Shown piece by piece: positions 9,564 to 17,725 of a DNA stretch of 64,000 nucleotides. Numbering within the stretch: position 1 is the stretch's first letter; the number at the start of each line of letters is the position of its first letter. A program made the position numbers and the translations under genes. A model generated the notes under the pieces. The model was given only the letters and a program-made list of their open reading frames with translations, had not been told where the DNA came from and did not search any database. The DNA is from Dyadobacter soli. Its GTDB lineage: Bacteria; Bacteroidota; Bacteroidia; Cytophagales; Spirosomataceae. Location: contig NZ_FNAN01000005.1 of assembly GCF_900101885.1 (NCBI RefSeq), positions 62,001 to 126,000 on the forward strand, in the 5' to 3' direction.

Positions 9564-9764
9564 AGTTTTTGGAGTTCAGGAGTTTAGGGTTGATGAGTTT
9601 AGGAGTTTAGAGTTTATGAGTTTAGCGTTGATGAGTTTAGAGTTTACAGGTTAGGGTAAAGGGTTTAAAGTTTAGCCTTTTATCTCTAAACTCCTGAACT
9701 CTAAACTTTAAACTCCTAAACTTTAAACTCTAAACTCCTGAACTCATAAACTCTAAACTCATCA
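9564..9764. repeat. GAGTTTA / TAAACTC repeat forming a large imperfect inverted repeat
   Basis: The 200-bp gap between the AraC and sialidase-like genes is almost wholly a low-complexity array. The left arm (about 9564-9672) repeats GAGTTTA-type units (GAGTTTAGAGTTTATGAG). The right arm (about 9680-9763) repeats the complement (CTCCTGAACTCTAAAC). The arms share blocks such as GAGTTCAGGAGTTTAG and its reverse complement, so the transcript could fold into a long hairpin. The right arm ends directly at the ATG of the next gene. Confidence 0.85.
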
Positions 9765-10943
9765 ATGACTTGCCGATTCTTTCAAACCACAATACTAGTC
9801 CTTTTTACATTAGCCACATTTGCCCAAACGCCTGACCTCACGCAGGTGCCGGGCGCGGTGATTACTTATAGTCCGGCGTCTTCCGGGCTTTATATTGGTT
9901 CTCCGAGCATTGCCATCTTGCCTGATGGCGATTATGTCGCTTCCCATGATTTCTTCGGGCCGAATTCGAACGAGCATGTGCGTGCGACTTCGCGGGTGTA
10001 CCGCTCGCGTGACCGCGGGAAGAGCTGGAAACAGATTTCGGAGATCAACGGGCAGTTCTGGTCGAAGCTGTTTGTACACCGGGGCAAGCTCTATATTCTC
10101 GGCACCGACCGGCACCACGGGAATATGATCATCCGGCATTCTGCCAACGGCGGCGAGACCTGGACGGAGCCAACCGACGCTTCACACGGCTTGTTGAAAG
10201 AAGGGGAATATCATTGCGCGCCCATGCCGCTGATCGAGCATAATGGGCGCTTGTGGCGGGCGATGGAGGATGCAGCCGGGCCGCCGAAGCAATGGGGAAA
10301 GCGTTACAGCGCTTTTGTAGCGTCTATTCCGCTCGACGCCGATCCGATGGTGGCGTCCAACTGGACGAGCACCAATATCATGCGTTTCGACTCGACGTAC
10401 CTGGACGGCCATTTTACCGGCTGGCTTGAAGGCAATGCAGTGGTGGCGCCCGACGGCTCCATTGCGGATATTCTGCGCGTTGACGACCGGACGACTTTGG
10501 AAGAAAAAGCGGCCATTGTCAGGGTTAGCACGGACGGAAAAACGGCCAGTTTTGACCCTGCAAGCGGTTTTATCAGCTTTCCGGGTGGAAGTAAAAAGTT
10601 TGCCATCCGTTTTGACCCGAAAACAAAACTGTATTGGACACTCACAAACCTGATTCCCGATGAGGTGAAAAAGGCAAATGCCGGCAAATCACCCTCCGGT
10701 ATTCGTAACACGCTTGCGTTGTACAGCTCCAAAGACCTGATGCATTGGGACTTTCACGAAATTCTCCTGCAACATCCCGATGTAGCAAAGCACGGCTTTC
10801 AATATGTCGACTGGCTTTTTGATGGCAAGGACATTGTGTTCGTCTGCCGGACCGCATTCGACGATGGGCTGGGCGGCGCGAGGAATAACCATGATGCAAA
10901 TTTCCTGACGTTTCATCGTATCAAGAAATTTGCAAAAAGGTAA
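9765..10943 (+). CDS. Secreted sialidase-like (BNR repeat) protein
   Basis: 392 residues with an N-terminal signal peptide ending near FAQT. The body resembles a sialidase/exo-alpha-sialidase-type six-bladed propeller. Two Asp-box-like motifs are visible (SRDRGKSWKQ, SANGGETWTE), and SIAILPDGDYVASHD is typical of the first blade. Proteins of this type in Bacteroidota are often annotated as sialidase family proteins without proven activity, and I did not confirm an arginine triad. Probably periplasmic or extracellular. The long GAGTTTA hairpin directly precedes its start. The stop is 12 bases from the convergent pirin gene. Confidence 0.82.
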   Translation: MTCRFFQTTILVLFTLATFAQTPDLTQVPGAVITYSPASSGLYIGSPSIAILPDGDYVASHDFFGPNSNEHVRATSRVYRSRDRGKSWKQISEINGQFWSKLFVHRGKLYILGTDRHHGNMIIRHSANGGETWTEPTDASHGLLKEGEYHCAPMPLIEHNGRLWRAMEDAAGPPKQWGKRYSAFVASIPLDADPMVASNWTSTNIMRFDSTYLDGHFTGWLEGNAVVAPDGSIADILRVDDRTTLEEKAAIVRVSTDGKTASFDPASGFISFPGGSKKFAIRFDPKTKLYWTLTNLIPDEVKKANAGKSPSGIRNTLALYSSKDLMHWDFHEILLQHPDVAKHGFQYVDWLFDGKDIVFVCRTAFDDGLGGARNNHDANFLTFHRIKKFAKR

Positions 10944-10955
10944 TGTGGTTAGATG

Positions 10956-11870
10956 TCAGGAAAGCGGCTCGGGGCGGGGAGGGGTGTCGGAAGGCCGTGA
11001 ATAATCATCCGGTAAGGGGATAAATTCGTGATCATCCGCGGGCGGAAGTTGAATGCGGCCCTGTTTCCAATCCTCCTTGGCTTGCTCGATGCGTTCTTTC
11101 CGTGACGACACGAAGTTCCACCAGATGAAGCGCTCGCCTAAGGGTTCGCCGCCGAGCAACATCAGGGTAGTGTTTTCCCTCGCTTTGATAACCGGCTCCG
11201 CATTCTTATTAAAAACCAGCATTTGTCCCGGCTGGTAGAAATGCCCGCCGGTTTCCACCGATCCTTTCACCAGATAAACGGCCCGTTCAGAATAACCATC
11301 GGGAATCCGGAACGTCGCCCCGGCTTCCACGACAACGTGTAAATAGAACAGCGGCGAAAGCGTTTCGACACCGTTGGATAATCCAAACGCGTCTCCTGCG
11401 ATCAGCCTCATCCATACGCCTTTGTCGGTAAATACCGGCAATTCGTGCTTGGCGTAATTCCGGAAAGTCGGCGTAGATTCTTCGTCTTTTTCCGGCAACG
11501 CTACCCACGTCTGGATCATTTCAAGACCACCCGCCAGCGCCGCCGGATCTTCGAAACGCTCCGAATGCGCAATGCCGCTCCCGGCCGTCATCCAGTTTAC
11601 TTCACCAGGTTTGATAATCTGCTGCACACCCGTACTGTCGCGGTGGGTAACCTGACCGTCAAACAGGTAGCTCACCGTCGAAAGCCCGATATGCGGGTGC
11701 GGGAGTACATCCATCGCCGAAGGGTTCGCCGGAATCGTCCCCAGCGGCCCCGCGTGGTCCATAAATATAAACGGCCCGACCATTCTCCGGAGGCGAAAAG
11801 GAAGAATCCGCTTCACCACCACCGACTCACTGATAGCAGCCTTCCGGGCTTCGATTACAATATCCAGCAT
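10956..11870 (-). CDS. Pirin family protein
   Basis: 304 residues from the ATG at 11870; the frame extends to 11936 but the family N-terminus fits MLDIVIEARKA. It is a bicupin with pirin signatures: GPFIFMDHAGP, HPHIGLSTVSYLFDG and HRDSTGVQQIIKPGEVNWMTAGSGIAHSER. The His and Glu residues here make up the metal site of pirin cupins. Some pirins are quercetinases, others are regulators; the role here is unknown. The C-terminal tail is Pro-rich. TATCTTTA at 11886-11893 on the minus strand is a near match to a -7 box. Confidence 0.9.
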   Translation of the reverse strand: MLDIVIEARKAAISESVVVKRILPFRLRRMVGPFIFMDHAGPLGTIPANPSAMDVLPHPHIGLSTVSYLFDGQVTHRDSTGVQQIIKPGEVNWMTAGSGIAHSERFEDPAALAGGLEMIQTWVALPEKDEESTPTFRNYAKHELPVFTDKGVWMRLIAGDAFGLSNGVETLSPLFYLHVVVEAGATFRIPDGYSERAVYLVKGSVETGGHFYQPGQMLVFNKNAEPVIKARENTTLMLLGGEPLGERFIWWNFVSSRKERIEQAKEDWKQGRIQLPPADDHEFIPLPDDYSRPSDTPPRPEPLS

Positions 11871-12029
11871 GGGATTGTTTTTTTGGTTAAAGATAAGGGA
11901 ACGGAGGATAACTATGGAGTGCCGTTTGTTAGACAAGAGTTACATAGAGGGTGTGGGTGTTACTTTTTTTAGTTACTTTTTGAAAACAATTTAGGAAACA
12001 CTCCCGACTCACCTAACTGCCATCACGAT

Positions 12030-13934
12030 ATGCGAATGCTCTCCGTCAACAGTTTAATCGTAGCCCTTCTCCTTTCCTTAGGACAGTTAATGGCGCAAAA
12101 GTCTCAGGTCGTAAACAGTACCATCCGGCAGGTCACTATTTACCGCAACGGTGCGGAGGTTACGCGGGAAATTTCGGTTTCGCTCGATGAAGGGACACAT
12201 GAGTTGATATTCAAAGGGTTATCCGGTTCCCTGGATAAGGAGAGTATCCAGCTTTCGGGGTTGGCCGATCTGACGGTTTTGTCGGTTGTACCCAAAATGA
12301 ATTACAATCAGGAAGAAGGTAAATCTAAGACAGTGAAGCAGTTAGAGGCTAAAAGTGAGGCCGTTAAGGAGAAGATAGCCTTCGAGCGCGGAATGGAACA
12401 GATTTATAAACAAGAGGAGGAAATGCTTATCAAAAATCAGCAACTCGGTGGGGATAAGGTTGTTGTAAAGACGTTGGAACTGAAAGAAGCCGTTGAATTT
12501 CAGCGCAAAAAGCTCATTGAAGTGCTGCAAAAGAAACTTGAAACTTCCAACAATATCAAAAGGTGGGATGACAGTCTCAAAGTAATAGGGAAGGAGCTCT
12601 CGCCGCTTATTACCGATTCGCAAAAGGCTACTATCGATATCATCGTCACCGTCTCGTCCAAAAAGGCGGATCAAGTGAAATTGGAACTGAGTTATTATGT
12701 GGCGGACGCGGGATGGTATCCAAGCTATGATGCGAAACTGACGGACCTGAATTCGCCATTATCGTTGCAGTTCAAAGCCGGGATGTTTCAGTACTCGGGT
12801 GAGGATTGGAAGAAGGTGAAGCTGACATTATCCACCGCTAATCCCAGAGATAAGGTGCTCTCACCGCTGCTCAAAACGTGGTATTGGGGTTACCCGAACG
12901 ATTACAGCCAGTACCAGGCAACTCCGACAGATAATTTGCCCGGAGAAAAAAATATATCGGAAGTCAGTGGATTTGTGAAGGATTCAGAGAACCGGCCTTT
13001 GCCTGGTGTTACTGTGATTATTGAAGGAACGAATGTCGGCACTGCCACGGATGCCAATGGTTTTTATCAGTTGGCGATCCCAATAAACTTAGCGCCGACG
13101 CAACGCTTCCTGCATTTTTCATTTATAGGATACAAAACACAATCCAAGCCGATAGTAAACCGGCGCATCGATACCAATCTGCAAGAGGATTTACACGCAT
13201 TGGAAGAAGTTGTGGTAGTCGGATACGGAGGCAATGCTCGCAACAAGTTGGGAGGACGCACCGCTGGTGTAGGTATCTCCAAGAATGAATCAATTGAATT
13301 GAATACCAATGAAAGAGAGGCGCCCGCCAGCGTAACTTATGAAATTCCAATGGATTACACGTTGTTATCCGACGGCAAAACTTACGCCGTCAACCTGAAA
13401 ACAGAGCAAATTGCCGGCAGCTATTACGAATATCTGGCTGTTCCCAAAGTGCGGCAGGAGGTTTTTTTGAATGCATACCTGCCTTCGTGGACGAATCTAA
13501 ATCTGCTCCCGGGCGACGTGAATCTCTATCTCGAGAACAACTACGTCGGCAAAACACGCCTCGATCCGGCCTATGCGCCTGATACACTTAGCCTTTCGTT
13601 TGGGGTGGACAAAGCGGTGTCTGTCAGACGGGAACAAGTAAAAAGCTACACTAAAAAGCAATTCCTAGGAGGCAGCGTAACCGAAAATCGCACATATCGC
13701 ATTGCATTACGAAATACCAAAAAAATACCAATCCGGATCGTTGTCAAAGACCAGTACCCATTGGCACGCAGCAAGGATATCGAAGTTTTCGATAAATCGG
13801 CTTCTGACGCCAAGGTAGAAGAAAATACAGGGGAGCTGACCTGGAATTTAATGCTGCCTGCGGGCGAGAGCAAGGAGCTTAATTTGCGATATTCCGTAAA
13901 ATACCCCAAAAATGGTTACAGGGCCGGAGAATGA
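12030..13934 (+). CDS. MuiA-type DUF4139 protein with inserted carboxypeptidase-like domain
   Basis: 634 residues with a signal peptide ending near LMAQ. The N-terminus is DUF4140-like (VTIYRNGAEVTREI), followed by a coiled coil (about residues 90-190) and a DUF4139 domain that resumes to the C-terminus. At about residues 310-400 the DUF4139 domain is split by a carboxypeptidase-regulatory-like beta-sandwich (SGFVKDSENRPLPGVTVIIE, GTNVGTATDANGFYQL). This is followed by LEEVVVVGYGG, the same string that joins this domain to the plug of SusC receptors. The family is called mucoidy inhibitor A after a distant member; the molecular role is unknown. Likely periplasmic or surface-exposed. Confidence 0.88.
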   Translation: MRMLSVNSLIVALLLSLGQLMAQKSQVVNSTIRQVTIYRNGAEVTREISVSLDEGTHELIFKGLSGSLDKESIQLSGLADLTVLSVVPKMNYNQEEGKSKTVKQLEAKSEAVKEKIAFERGMEQIYKQEEEMLIKNQQLGGDKVVVKTLELKEAVEFQRKKLIEVLQKKLETSNNIKRWDDSLKVIGKELSPLITDSQKATIDIIVTVSSKKADQVKLELSYYVADAGWYPSYDAKLTDLNSPLSLQFKAGMFQYSGEDWKKVKLTLSTANPRDKVLSPLLKTWYWGYPNDYSQYQATPTDNLPGEKNISEVSGFVKDSENRPLPGVTVIIEGTNVGTATDANGFYQLAIPINLAPTQRFLHFSFIGYKTQSKPIVNRRIDTNLQEDLHALEEVVVVGYGGNARNKLGGRTAGVGISKNESIELNTNEREAPASVTYEIPMDYTLLSDGKTYAVNLKTEQIAGSYYEYLAVPKVRQEVFLNAYLPSWTNLNLLPGDVNLYLENNYVGKTRLDPAYAPDTLSLSFGVDKAVSVRREQVKSYTKKQFLGGSVTENRTYRIALRNTKKIPIRIVVKDQYPLARSKDIEVFDKSASDAKVEENTGELTWNLMLPAGESKELNLRYSVKYPKNGYRAGE

Positions 13935-13968
13935 AGGTTTTTGAAATCAGTGCCCAGCATTCTCCGGC
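13923..13968. terminator. Inverted repeat between convergent genes
   Basis: GCCGGAGAATG (13923-13933) pairs with CATTCTCCGGC (13958-13968). The left arm overlaps the stop codon of the DUF4139 gene. It probably terminates both the DUF4139 and the ABC-F transcripts. Confidence 0.6.
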
Positions 13969-13993
13969 GGTTAAGTAAAATCGACGGACTGGC

Positions 13994-15583
13994 TCAACCC
14001 AGCACAACTTCCCGTTCAACACCAATCTCCCGCAGAAAACGCGCATCGTGCGATACCACCAAGAGCGTGCCGCGGTATTCGTTGATGGCCGCGGTGAGAA
14101 TACCGATGTTTTGAATGTCGAGATTGTTGGTCGGTTCGTCGAGGATGATCATATCCGGCGCTTGTGTGGCGATGGCCAGCGAGCAGAGCATTAACCGCAT
14201 TTTTTCGCCGCCGCTGAGGTTCCCACAGCGTTTGTCCCAGTATTCTCGGGTGAAAAGGAACCGGTTCAGCCGGATCTTGATGTCGTGTTCCTGCAAGGCG
14301 CCGGAATTGAATTTCTGTGCCTGCTCGTAAACCGTCAATGCATTGTCGATCAGCGAATAATCCTGGTCAATGTAAATGGATTTGAAATCGGCACGCTCGA
14401 TGGCCCCGGTTGTCGGTTGCAGATCGTCAAGAATCATGCGGATCAATGTAGTCTTGCCGGAACCATTGGTACCTTTGATCGCAATGCGCTCACCGCTCGT
14501 GATTTGAAAATCAAGGTTTTCCTGCCAAAGTGACTGATCTCCGTAAGCGAAATTGACCCGGTGTGCAGTTATGAGAATCTTTCCCTTATGCAAGGCAGAA
14601 TTGTCAAAATCTAGTTTCATTTTGTCGACAGCTGGAAGTTCGTTGCGCAAATGGCTGAGTTCCTGGGCTATTCCGCCAACTTTTTCAGCGTGAATGCCTT
14701 TCATCCGGGCAGTACTTCGCTCCGCATTGTTGCGGAATGCATTCTGGACGATCGTCGGAAGTCCGGCCTTCTCCTGCTTCTTTTTCCCCCGCGCATCAAG
14801 CTTTTGTTGTCGCTCCATCGACTCTTTTTCGACTTCCTTAGCCTTGCGTAGCGCCTTTTCCTTCGCTTTTACGTCGAGGCTCAATGCCTCGTTTTCAATC
14901 GCCTTTTGCTCCGCATAAAAATCATAATTGCCGCCGTAGACGGTTACGCCACGCTTGCCGAGCTCGCAAACGGTGTTCAGCAGGTTCAGCAGTGTCCTGT
15001 CGTGGCTCACCACCACGAGCGTGTTGCTTGTGGAGCGGATATAGTCGTAGAGAAGCGCCCTGCCGGAGGCGTCCAGGTGGTTACTGGGCTCGTCGAGCAG
15101 CACGATGTCAGGCTCGTGTATCATAATGCCAGCCAGGAAAACTTTCGTCTTCTGGCCGCCACTGAGCTCCGACATCGGTTGCGTAAGTGCTATTCCACGA
15201 AGCTCCCAGTATGCAAAAGCTTCCTGACAACGCTCCTCGATACCCCAGTCGTCGTCCAGCAGTTCGAGGTTAATGTCCGTTAAATACCCTTCCAGTATCT
15301 CTTTGAGAGCCAATAGTTTGTCGTGGATGCCCAGTGCTTCGGCAACCGTAAGCGCATTGTACTGCCCAAAGTGCTGTGGAACGAAATAGGGCTTTGAATC
15401 CGCACCGGCGATTCCGGAGACGGGCTTCAAACGGCCTGTCAGTATGCCCAGCAAAGTAGATTTTCCCGCGCCGTTGTTGCCGATCAGCGCGATTTTGTCC
15501 TGTCTATTGACAGTAAGATTTATATCAGAGAACAGCACATCCCGGTTCGGGTGTGCATAGGTAACACCTTGAAGAAAAAGCAT
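13994..15583 (-). CDS. ABC-F family ATP-binding protein
   Basis: 529 residues with two nucleotide-binding domains and no membrane segments, as in the ABC-F family of ribosome-associated ATPases. The first domain has Walker A GNNGAGKST, signature LSGGQKTKVFLA and Walker B DIVLLDEPSNHLD. The second has GTNGSGKTT, LSGGEKMRLMLC and DMIILDEPTNNLD. A charged linker (about residues 230-280) separates them. Some ABC-F proteins protect ribosomes from antibiotics; resistance cannot be claimed from the sequence. The transcript probably begins near 15693, giving a leader of about 110 bases. Confidence 0.9.
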   Translation of the reverse strand: MLFLQGVTYAHPNRDVLFSDINLTVNRQDKIALIGNNGAGKSTLLGILTGRLKPVSGIAGADSKPYFVPQHFGQYNALTVAEALGIHDKLLALKEILEGYLTDINLELLDDDWGIEERCQEAFAYWELRGIALTQPMSELSGGQKTKVFLAGIMIHEPDIVLLDEPSNHLDASGRALLYDYIRSTSNTLVVVSHDRTLLNLLNTVCELGKRGVTVYGGNYDFYAEQKAIENEALSLDVKAKEKALRKAKEVEKESMERQQKLDARGKKKQEKAGLPTIVQNAFRNNAERSTARMKGIHAEKVGGIAQELSHLRNELPAVDKMKLDFDNSALHKGKILITAHRVNFAYGDQSLWQENLDFQITSGERIAIKGTNGSGKTTLIRMILDDLQPTTGAIERADFKSIYIDQDYSLIDNALTVYEQAQKFNSGALQEHDIKIRLNRFLFTREYWDKRCGNLSGGEKMRLMLCSLAIATQAPDMIILDEPTNNLDIQNIGILTAAINEYRGTLLVVSHDARFLREIGVEREVVLG

Positions 15584-15698
15584 AAGAAAATTTCTTTTGA
15601 AAATGAATAATAGCAGCCGCCTTCACGGCCGCGTGCATTTATTTTCCTGAAAGAAATGATCTCTTACACCTGGTGTTTCCGGTTGGTGAATAATGTTG

Positions 15699-15706
15699 CA
15701 AAGGTA
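15699..15706 (-). promoter_or_regulatory. -7 promoter element (TACCTTTG) for the ABC-F gene
   Basis: On the minus strand TACCTTTG matches TAnnTTTG about 115 bases before the ABC-F start. The leader contains an ATG-initiated short frame (MHAAVKAAAIIHF...) that overlaps the ABC-F start, so regulation by upstream translation is possible but unproven. Confidence 0.5.
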
Positions 15707-15764
15707 AAAAGAAATCCCGAAAGTGAGACAGGTTTACTGTCGGTTACTTTTCGCGACGGTGTTA

Positions 15765-16265
15765 TTAGTCAAACAGCGATGTCTGGCGGTAGGACGCTTC
15801 CATGTCGAGCAGCAGCGCTTTATTTTCGAGCCCGCCGCCGAAACCGACCAGCTTACCGTTCGCACCCACAACCCGGTGGCAAGGCGCGATAATCGGAAGG
15901 GGATTCTTGTTGGCAGCTCCGCCTACCGCACGTACCGAATCCGGATTGCCTATTTGCCGGGCAATATCGCCATAGGATCTGGTTTCGCCGAATGGGATGG
16001 TCAGCATGGCTTTCCAAACCTGAATTTGAAAATCGCTGCCTACGAAATCCAGTTCCAAAGAGAACGTTTTACGTTTCTTCGCAAAGTATTCGTTCAGTTG
16101 TTTTTCCGCTTCAAGCAGCACAGGATGGTTCGGGTCTTCAACACCGCTGTCAATACTCGATTGCTTCGGATCGTAATTCCAAAGCACTGCCCGCAATCCT
16201 TTTTCACTGGCAATCAGCGTCAGCGTGCCTGTCGGCGAAGCCATTGTTTTGAAGAAGGTCCCCAT
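15765..16265 (-). CDS. ogt: Methylated-DNA-protein cysteine methyltransferase
   Basis: 166 residues from the ATG at 16265. The family active site is intact: PCHRVVGANGKLVGFGGG contains the acceptor Cys. It is preceded by IPFGETRSYGDIARQIGNPDSVRAVGGAANKNP, split here by the recognition helix. The enzyme removes alkyl groups from O6-alkylguanine in DNA by irreversible transfer to its own cysteine. Length is typical of Ogt-type proteins without an Ada N-terminal domain. TATGTTTG (16344-16351, minus strand) is a likely -7 element. Confidence 0.92.
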   Translation of the reverse strand: MGTFFKTMASPTGTLTLIASEKGLRAVLWNYDPKQSSIDSGVEDPNHPVLLEAEKQLNEYFAKKRKTFSLELDFVGSDFQIQVWKAMLTIPFGETRSYGDIARQIGNPDSVRAVGGAANKNPLPIIAPCHRVVGANGKLVGFGGGLENKALLLDMEASYRQTSLFD

Positions 16266-16343
16266 GTTGGTTGCGTTTTCGTCTACATGCAACAACAAAC
16301 TGGATTTTATTGGTTCGCTGGACTGGTGATCGGAATTTTACGA

Positions 16344-16351
16344 CAAACATA
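16344..16351 (-). promoter_or_regulatory. -7 promoter element (TATGTTTG) for ogt
   Basis: Matches TAnnTTTG on the minus strand, 79 bases before the ogt ATG and immediately after the OsmC terminator. Confidence 0.5.
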
Positions 16352-16355
16352 AATG

Positions 16356-16389
16356 CAGAGCGCACCCGAAGAATTCCGGGTGCACTCTG
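16356..16389 (-). terminator. Terminator after osmC
   Basis: CAGAGCGCACCCG (16356-16368) pairs with CGGGTGCACTCTG (16377-16389), 12 of 13 positions, with an 8-base loop. It lies just after the OsmC stop on the minus strand. Confidence 0.7.
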
Positions 16390-16409
16390 ATTTGTAACGG
16401 AACTTATTC

Positions 16410-16820
16410 TCAGACCAATGCTGCGCTAAGTACAATCTCAAAGCTGAATGCCTGGCTCACAGGACAGGTTTCTTCGGCTCCTTTGGCAATGATTTGGAAT
16501 TCTTCTTCCGAAATGCCCGGTACTTTGGCTTGCAGCGTCAGTTCCGATTTCGTGATTTTCCCGTTATCCAGCGTAATAACCGATTGCGTTTCCAGTGATT
16601 CTACGGTATAACCGGCTTGTGTAAGGTCAAGGTCGAGTTTCATGGTGAAACATCCTGCATGTGCAGCCGCGAGCAGTTCTTCGGGGTTGGTGCCGATGCC
16701 GTCGGTGAAGCGGCTGTTGAACGAGTATTGCGTTTTATTAAGGACTGTACTGCCTGTTGTGATATGTCCGGCGCCTGTTTTAATATCACCATTCCATACG
16801 GCTGTTGCTTTGCGTTTCAT
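16410..16820 (-). CDS. OsmC family peroxiredoxin
   Basis: 136 residues. The two redox cysteines of the OsmC/Ohr fold are visible in AAHAGCFTM and in ETCPVSQAF. The substrate is likely organic or inorganic peroxide, reduced through a Cys disulfide cycle in the cytoplasm. FTDGIGTNPEELLAAAHAGC is typical of the OsmC subgroup rather than Ohr. It lies 76 bases downstream of a TetR gene, and its upstream region carries a close copy of the putative TetR operator, so it is probably the regulated target. Confidence 0.9.
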   Translation of the reverse strand: MKRKATAVWNGDIKTGAGHITTGSTVLNKTQYSFNSRFTDGIGTNPEELLAAAHAGCFTMKLDLDLTQAGYTVESLETQSVITLDNGKITKSELTLQAKVPGISEEEFQIIAKGAEETCPVSQAFSFEIVLSAALV

Positions 16821-16861
16821 GATTTTTTAGAATTTAAAATTGACAATGGTTTTAAAATAAA

Positions 16862-16881
16862 CTGTACTATATGGTACAAAA
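16862..16881 (-). promoter_or_regulatory. Putative TetR operator upstream of osmC
   Basis: On the minus strand TTTTGTACCATATAGTACAG, with near-dyad TGTACcataTAGTACA. It matches the site upstream of the TetR gene (17515-17534) at 17 of 20 positions. Confidence 0.65.
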
Positions 16882-16896
16882 TTGGTTAAAAAAATT

Positions 16897-17481
16897 TCAG
16901 TTCAGGATATTGAGGTTCATTCTTACCAGCTCGGCCAGCTTACGCTGATCGGGTTCCATTCTGCGCGTTACATTGATGCCATTCCAAAGGTTTACCAAAT
17001 AAGCGCCCAGCGCCCCGGCGGGTTCGTTGGTTTGAAGCAGTCCCAGGTCTTTGCCTTTTTGGACAGCTTCGGTAAATATTTCTTCGAGCAAATGCAGGTA
17101 TTTCGCTGCGATCATTTTCAATCCCGAATCGTCGGCCGATACCTGTATCAATGCGTTACCGAAGTAGCAGCCCTTGTTACCGATTGGCGAGTCGTTACCG
17201 GTGAGCGCGAGGAAGAAATCTCTGATAAACTGCACCGGGTTCTCGCAGGTTGCAAGAGATTCGCGGATCGCTTTGAAGTTCAGGTCAACGACGCGTTCCA
17301 TGGATTTGCGGAACAATTCTTCCTTGCCGCCTTTGAATGCAAAATAAAAACTGCCTTTTCCGATTCCCATGGCGTGGAGCAGGTCGTCGGCAGTCGCGTT
17401 GGCATATCCTTTCTCCCAAAAGACTTCCACCGCCTTGTCTAGGATCGCTGTTTCGTCATATATTTTAGGTCTGCCTGCCAT
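16897..17481 (-). CDS. TetR/AcrR family transcriptional regulator
   Basis: 194 residues from the ATG at 17481. The N-terminal HTH is typical: AVEVFWEKGYANATADDLLHAMGIGKGSFYFAFKGGKEEL. The C-terminal ligand domain includes GNDSPIGNKGCYFGNALIQ, as in the TetR_C subgroup that includes ComR-like and other stress regulators. The promoter region carries a dyad that also occurs before osmC, so autoregulation plus control of osmC is likely. A Cys in NKGCYF could act in redox sensing, but this is speculation. Confidence 0.9.
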   Translation of the reverse strand: MAGRPKIYDETAILDKAVEVFWEKGYANATADDLLHAMGIGKGSFYFAFKGGKEELFRKSMERVVDLNFKAIRESLATCENPVQFIRDFFLALTGNDSPIGNKGCYFGNALIQVSADDSGLKMIAAKYLHLLEEIFTEAVQKGKDLGLLQTNEPAGALGAYLVNLWNGINVTRRMEPDQRKLAELVRMNLNILN

Positions 17482-17501
17482 TGTTTCCTTGTTTGATGTT
17501 A

Positions 17502-17534
17502 CAAAGATAGGATACTTTACTAATTGGTACAAAA
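17502..17534 (-). promoter_or_regulatory. Promoter and putative operator of the TetR gene
   Basis: Minus strand: -33 TTTG at 17530-17533, 20-base spacer, -7 TATCTTTG at 17502-17509, an excellent Bacteroidota promoter. The operator candidate TTTTGTACCAATTAGTAAAG (17515-17534) fills the spacer, so a bound repressor would block RNA polymerase. Confidence 0.75.
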
Positions 17535-17556
17535 TAAAAGTGAAAATATTTTTTTG

Positions 17557-17640
17557 GAGGAAAGGGAGGATGGAGGAAAGGGACGAAGGAAGGAGGAAAG
17601 GTAGGAAGGGAGGAAGAAGGATGGAAGTAGGGTAGGATGG
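17557..17640 (+). repeat. Polypurine tract of about 85 bases
   Basis: Nearly all A or G, built of GGAAGGGA/GGAGGAAA-like units. It lies in the intergenic region between the TetR gene and the SCO operon promoter. Confidence 0.85.
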
Positions 17641-17656
17641 AGGCTTTTGCCGGCGA

Positions 17657-17688
17657 TTTGGTATCTCAGGGGCCGGGCATTAGCTTTG
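17657..17688 (+). promoter_or_regulatory. Promoter of the SCO operon
   Basis: -33 TTTG (17657-17660), 20-base spacer, -7 TAGCTTTG (17681-17688). A transcription start near 17695 would leave about 30 bases before the TTG start at 17726. Confidence 0.8.
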
Positions 17689-17725
17689 CGGTGCATTACC
17701 AATACTATAACCAGCCTTCTTTTCT

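Noticed and set aside
13994-15583. Antibiotic-resistance call for the ABC-F gene
   Set aside because: Motifs show only the general ABC-F family; resistance subtypes cannot be told without comparison.
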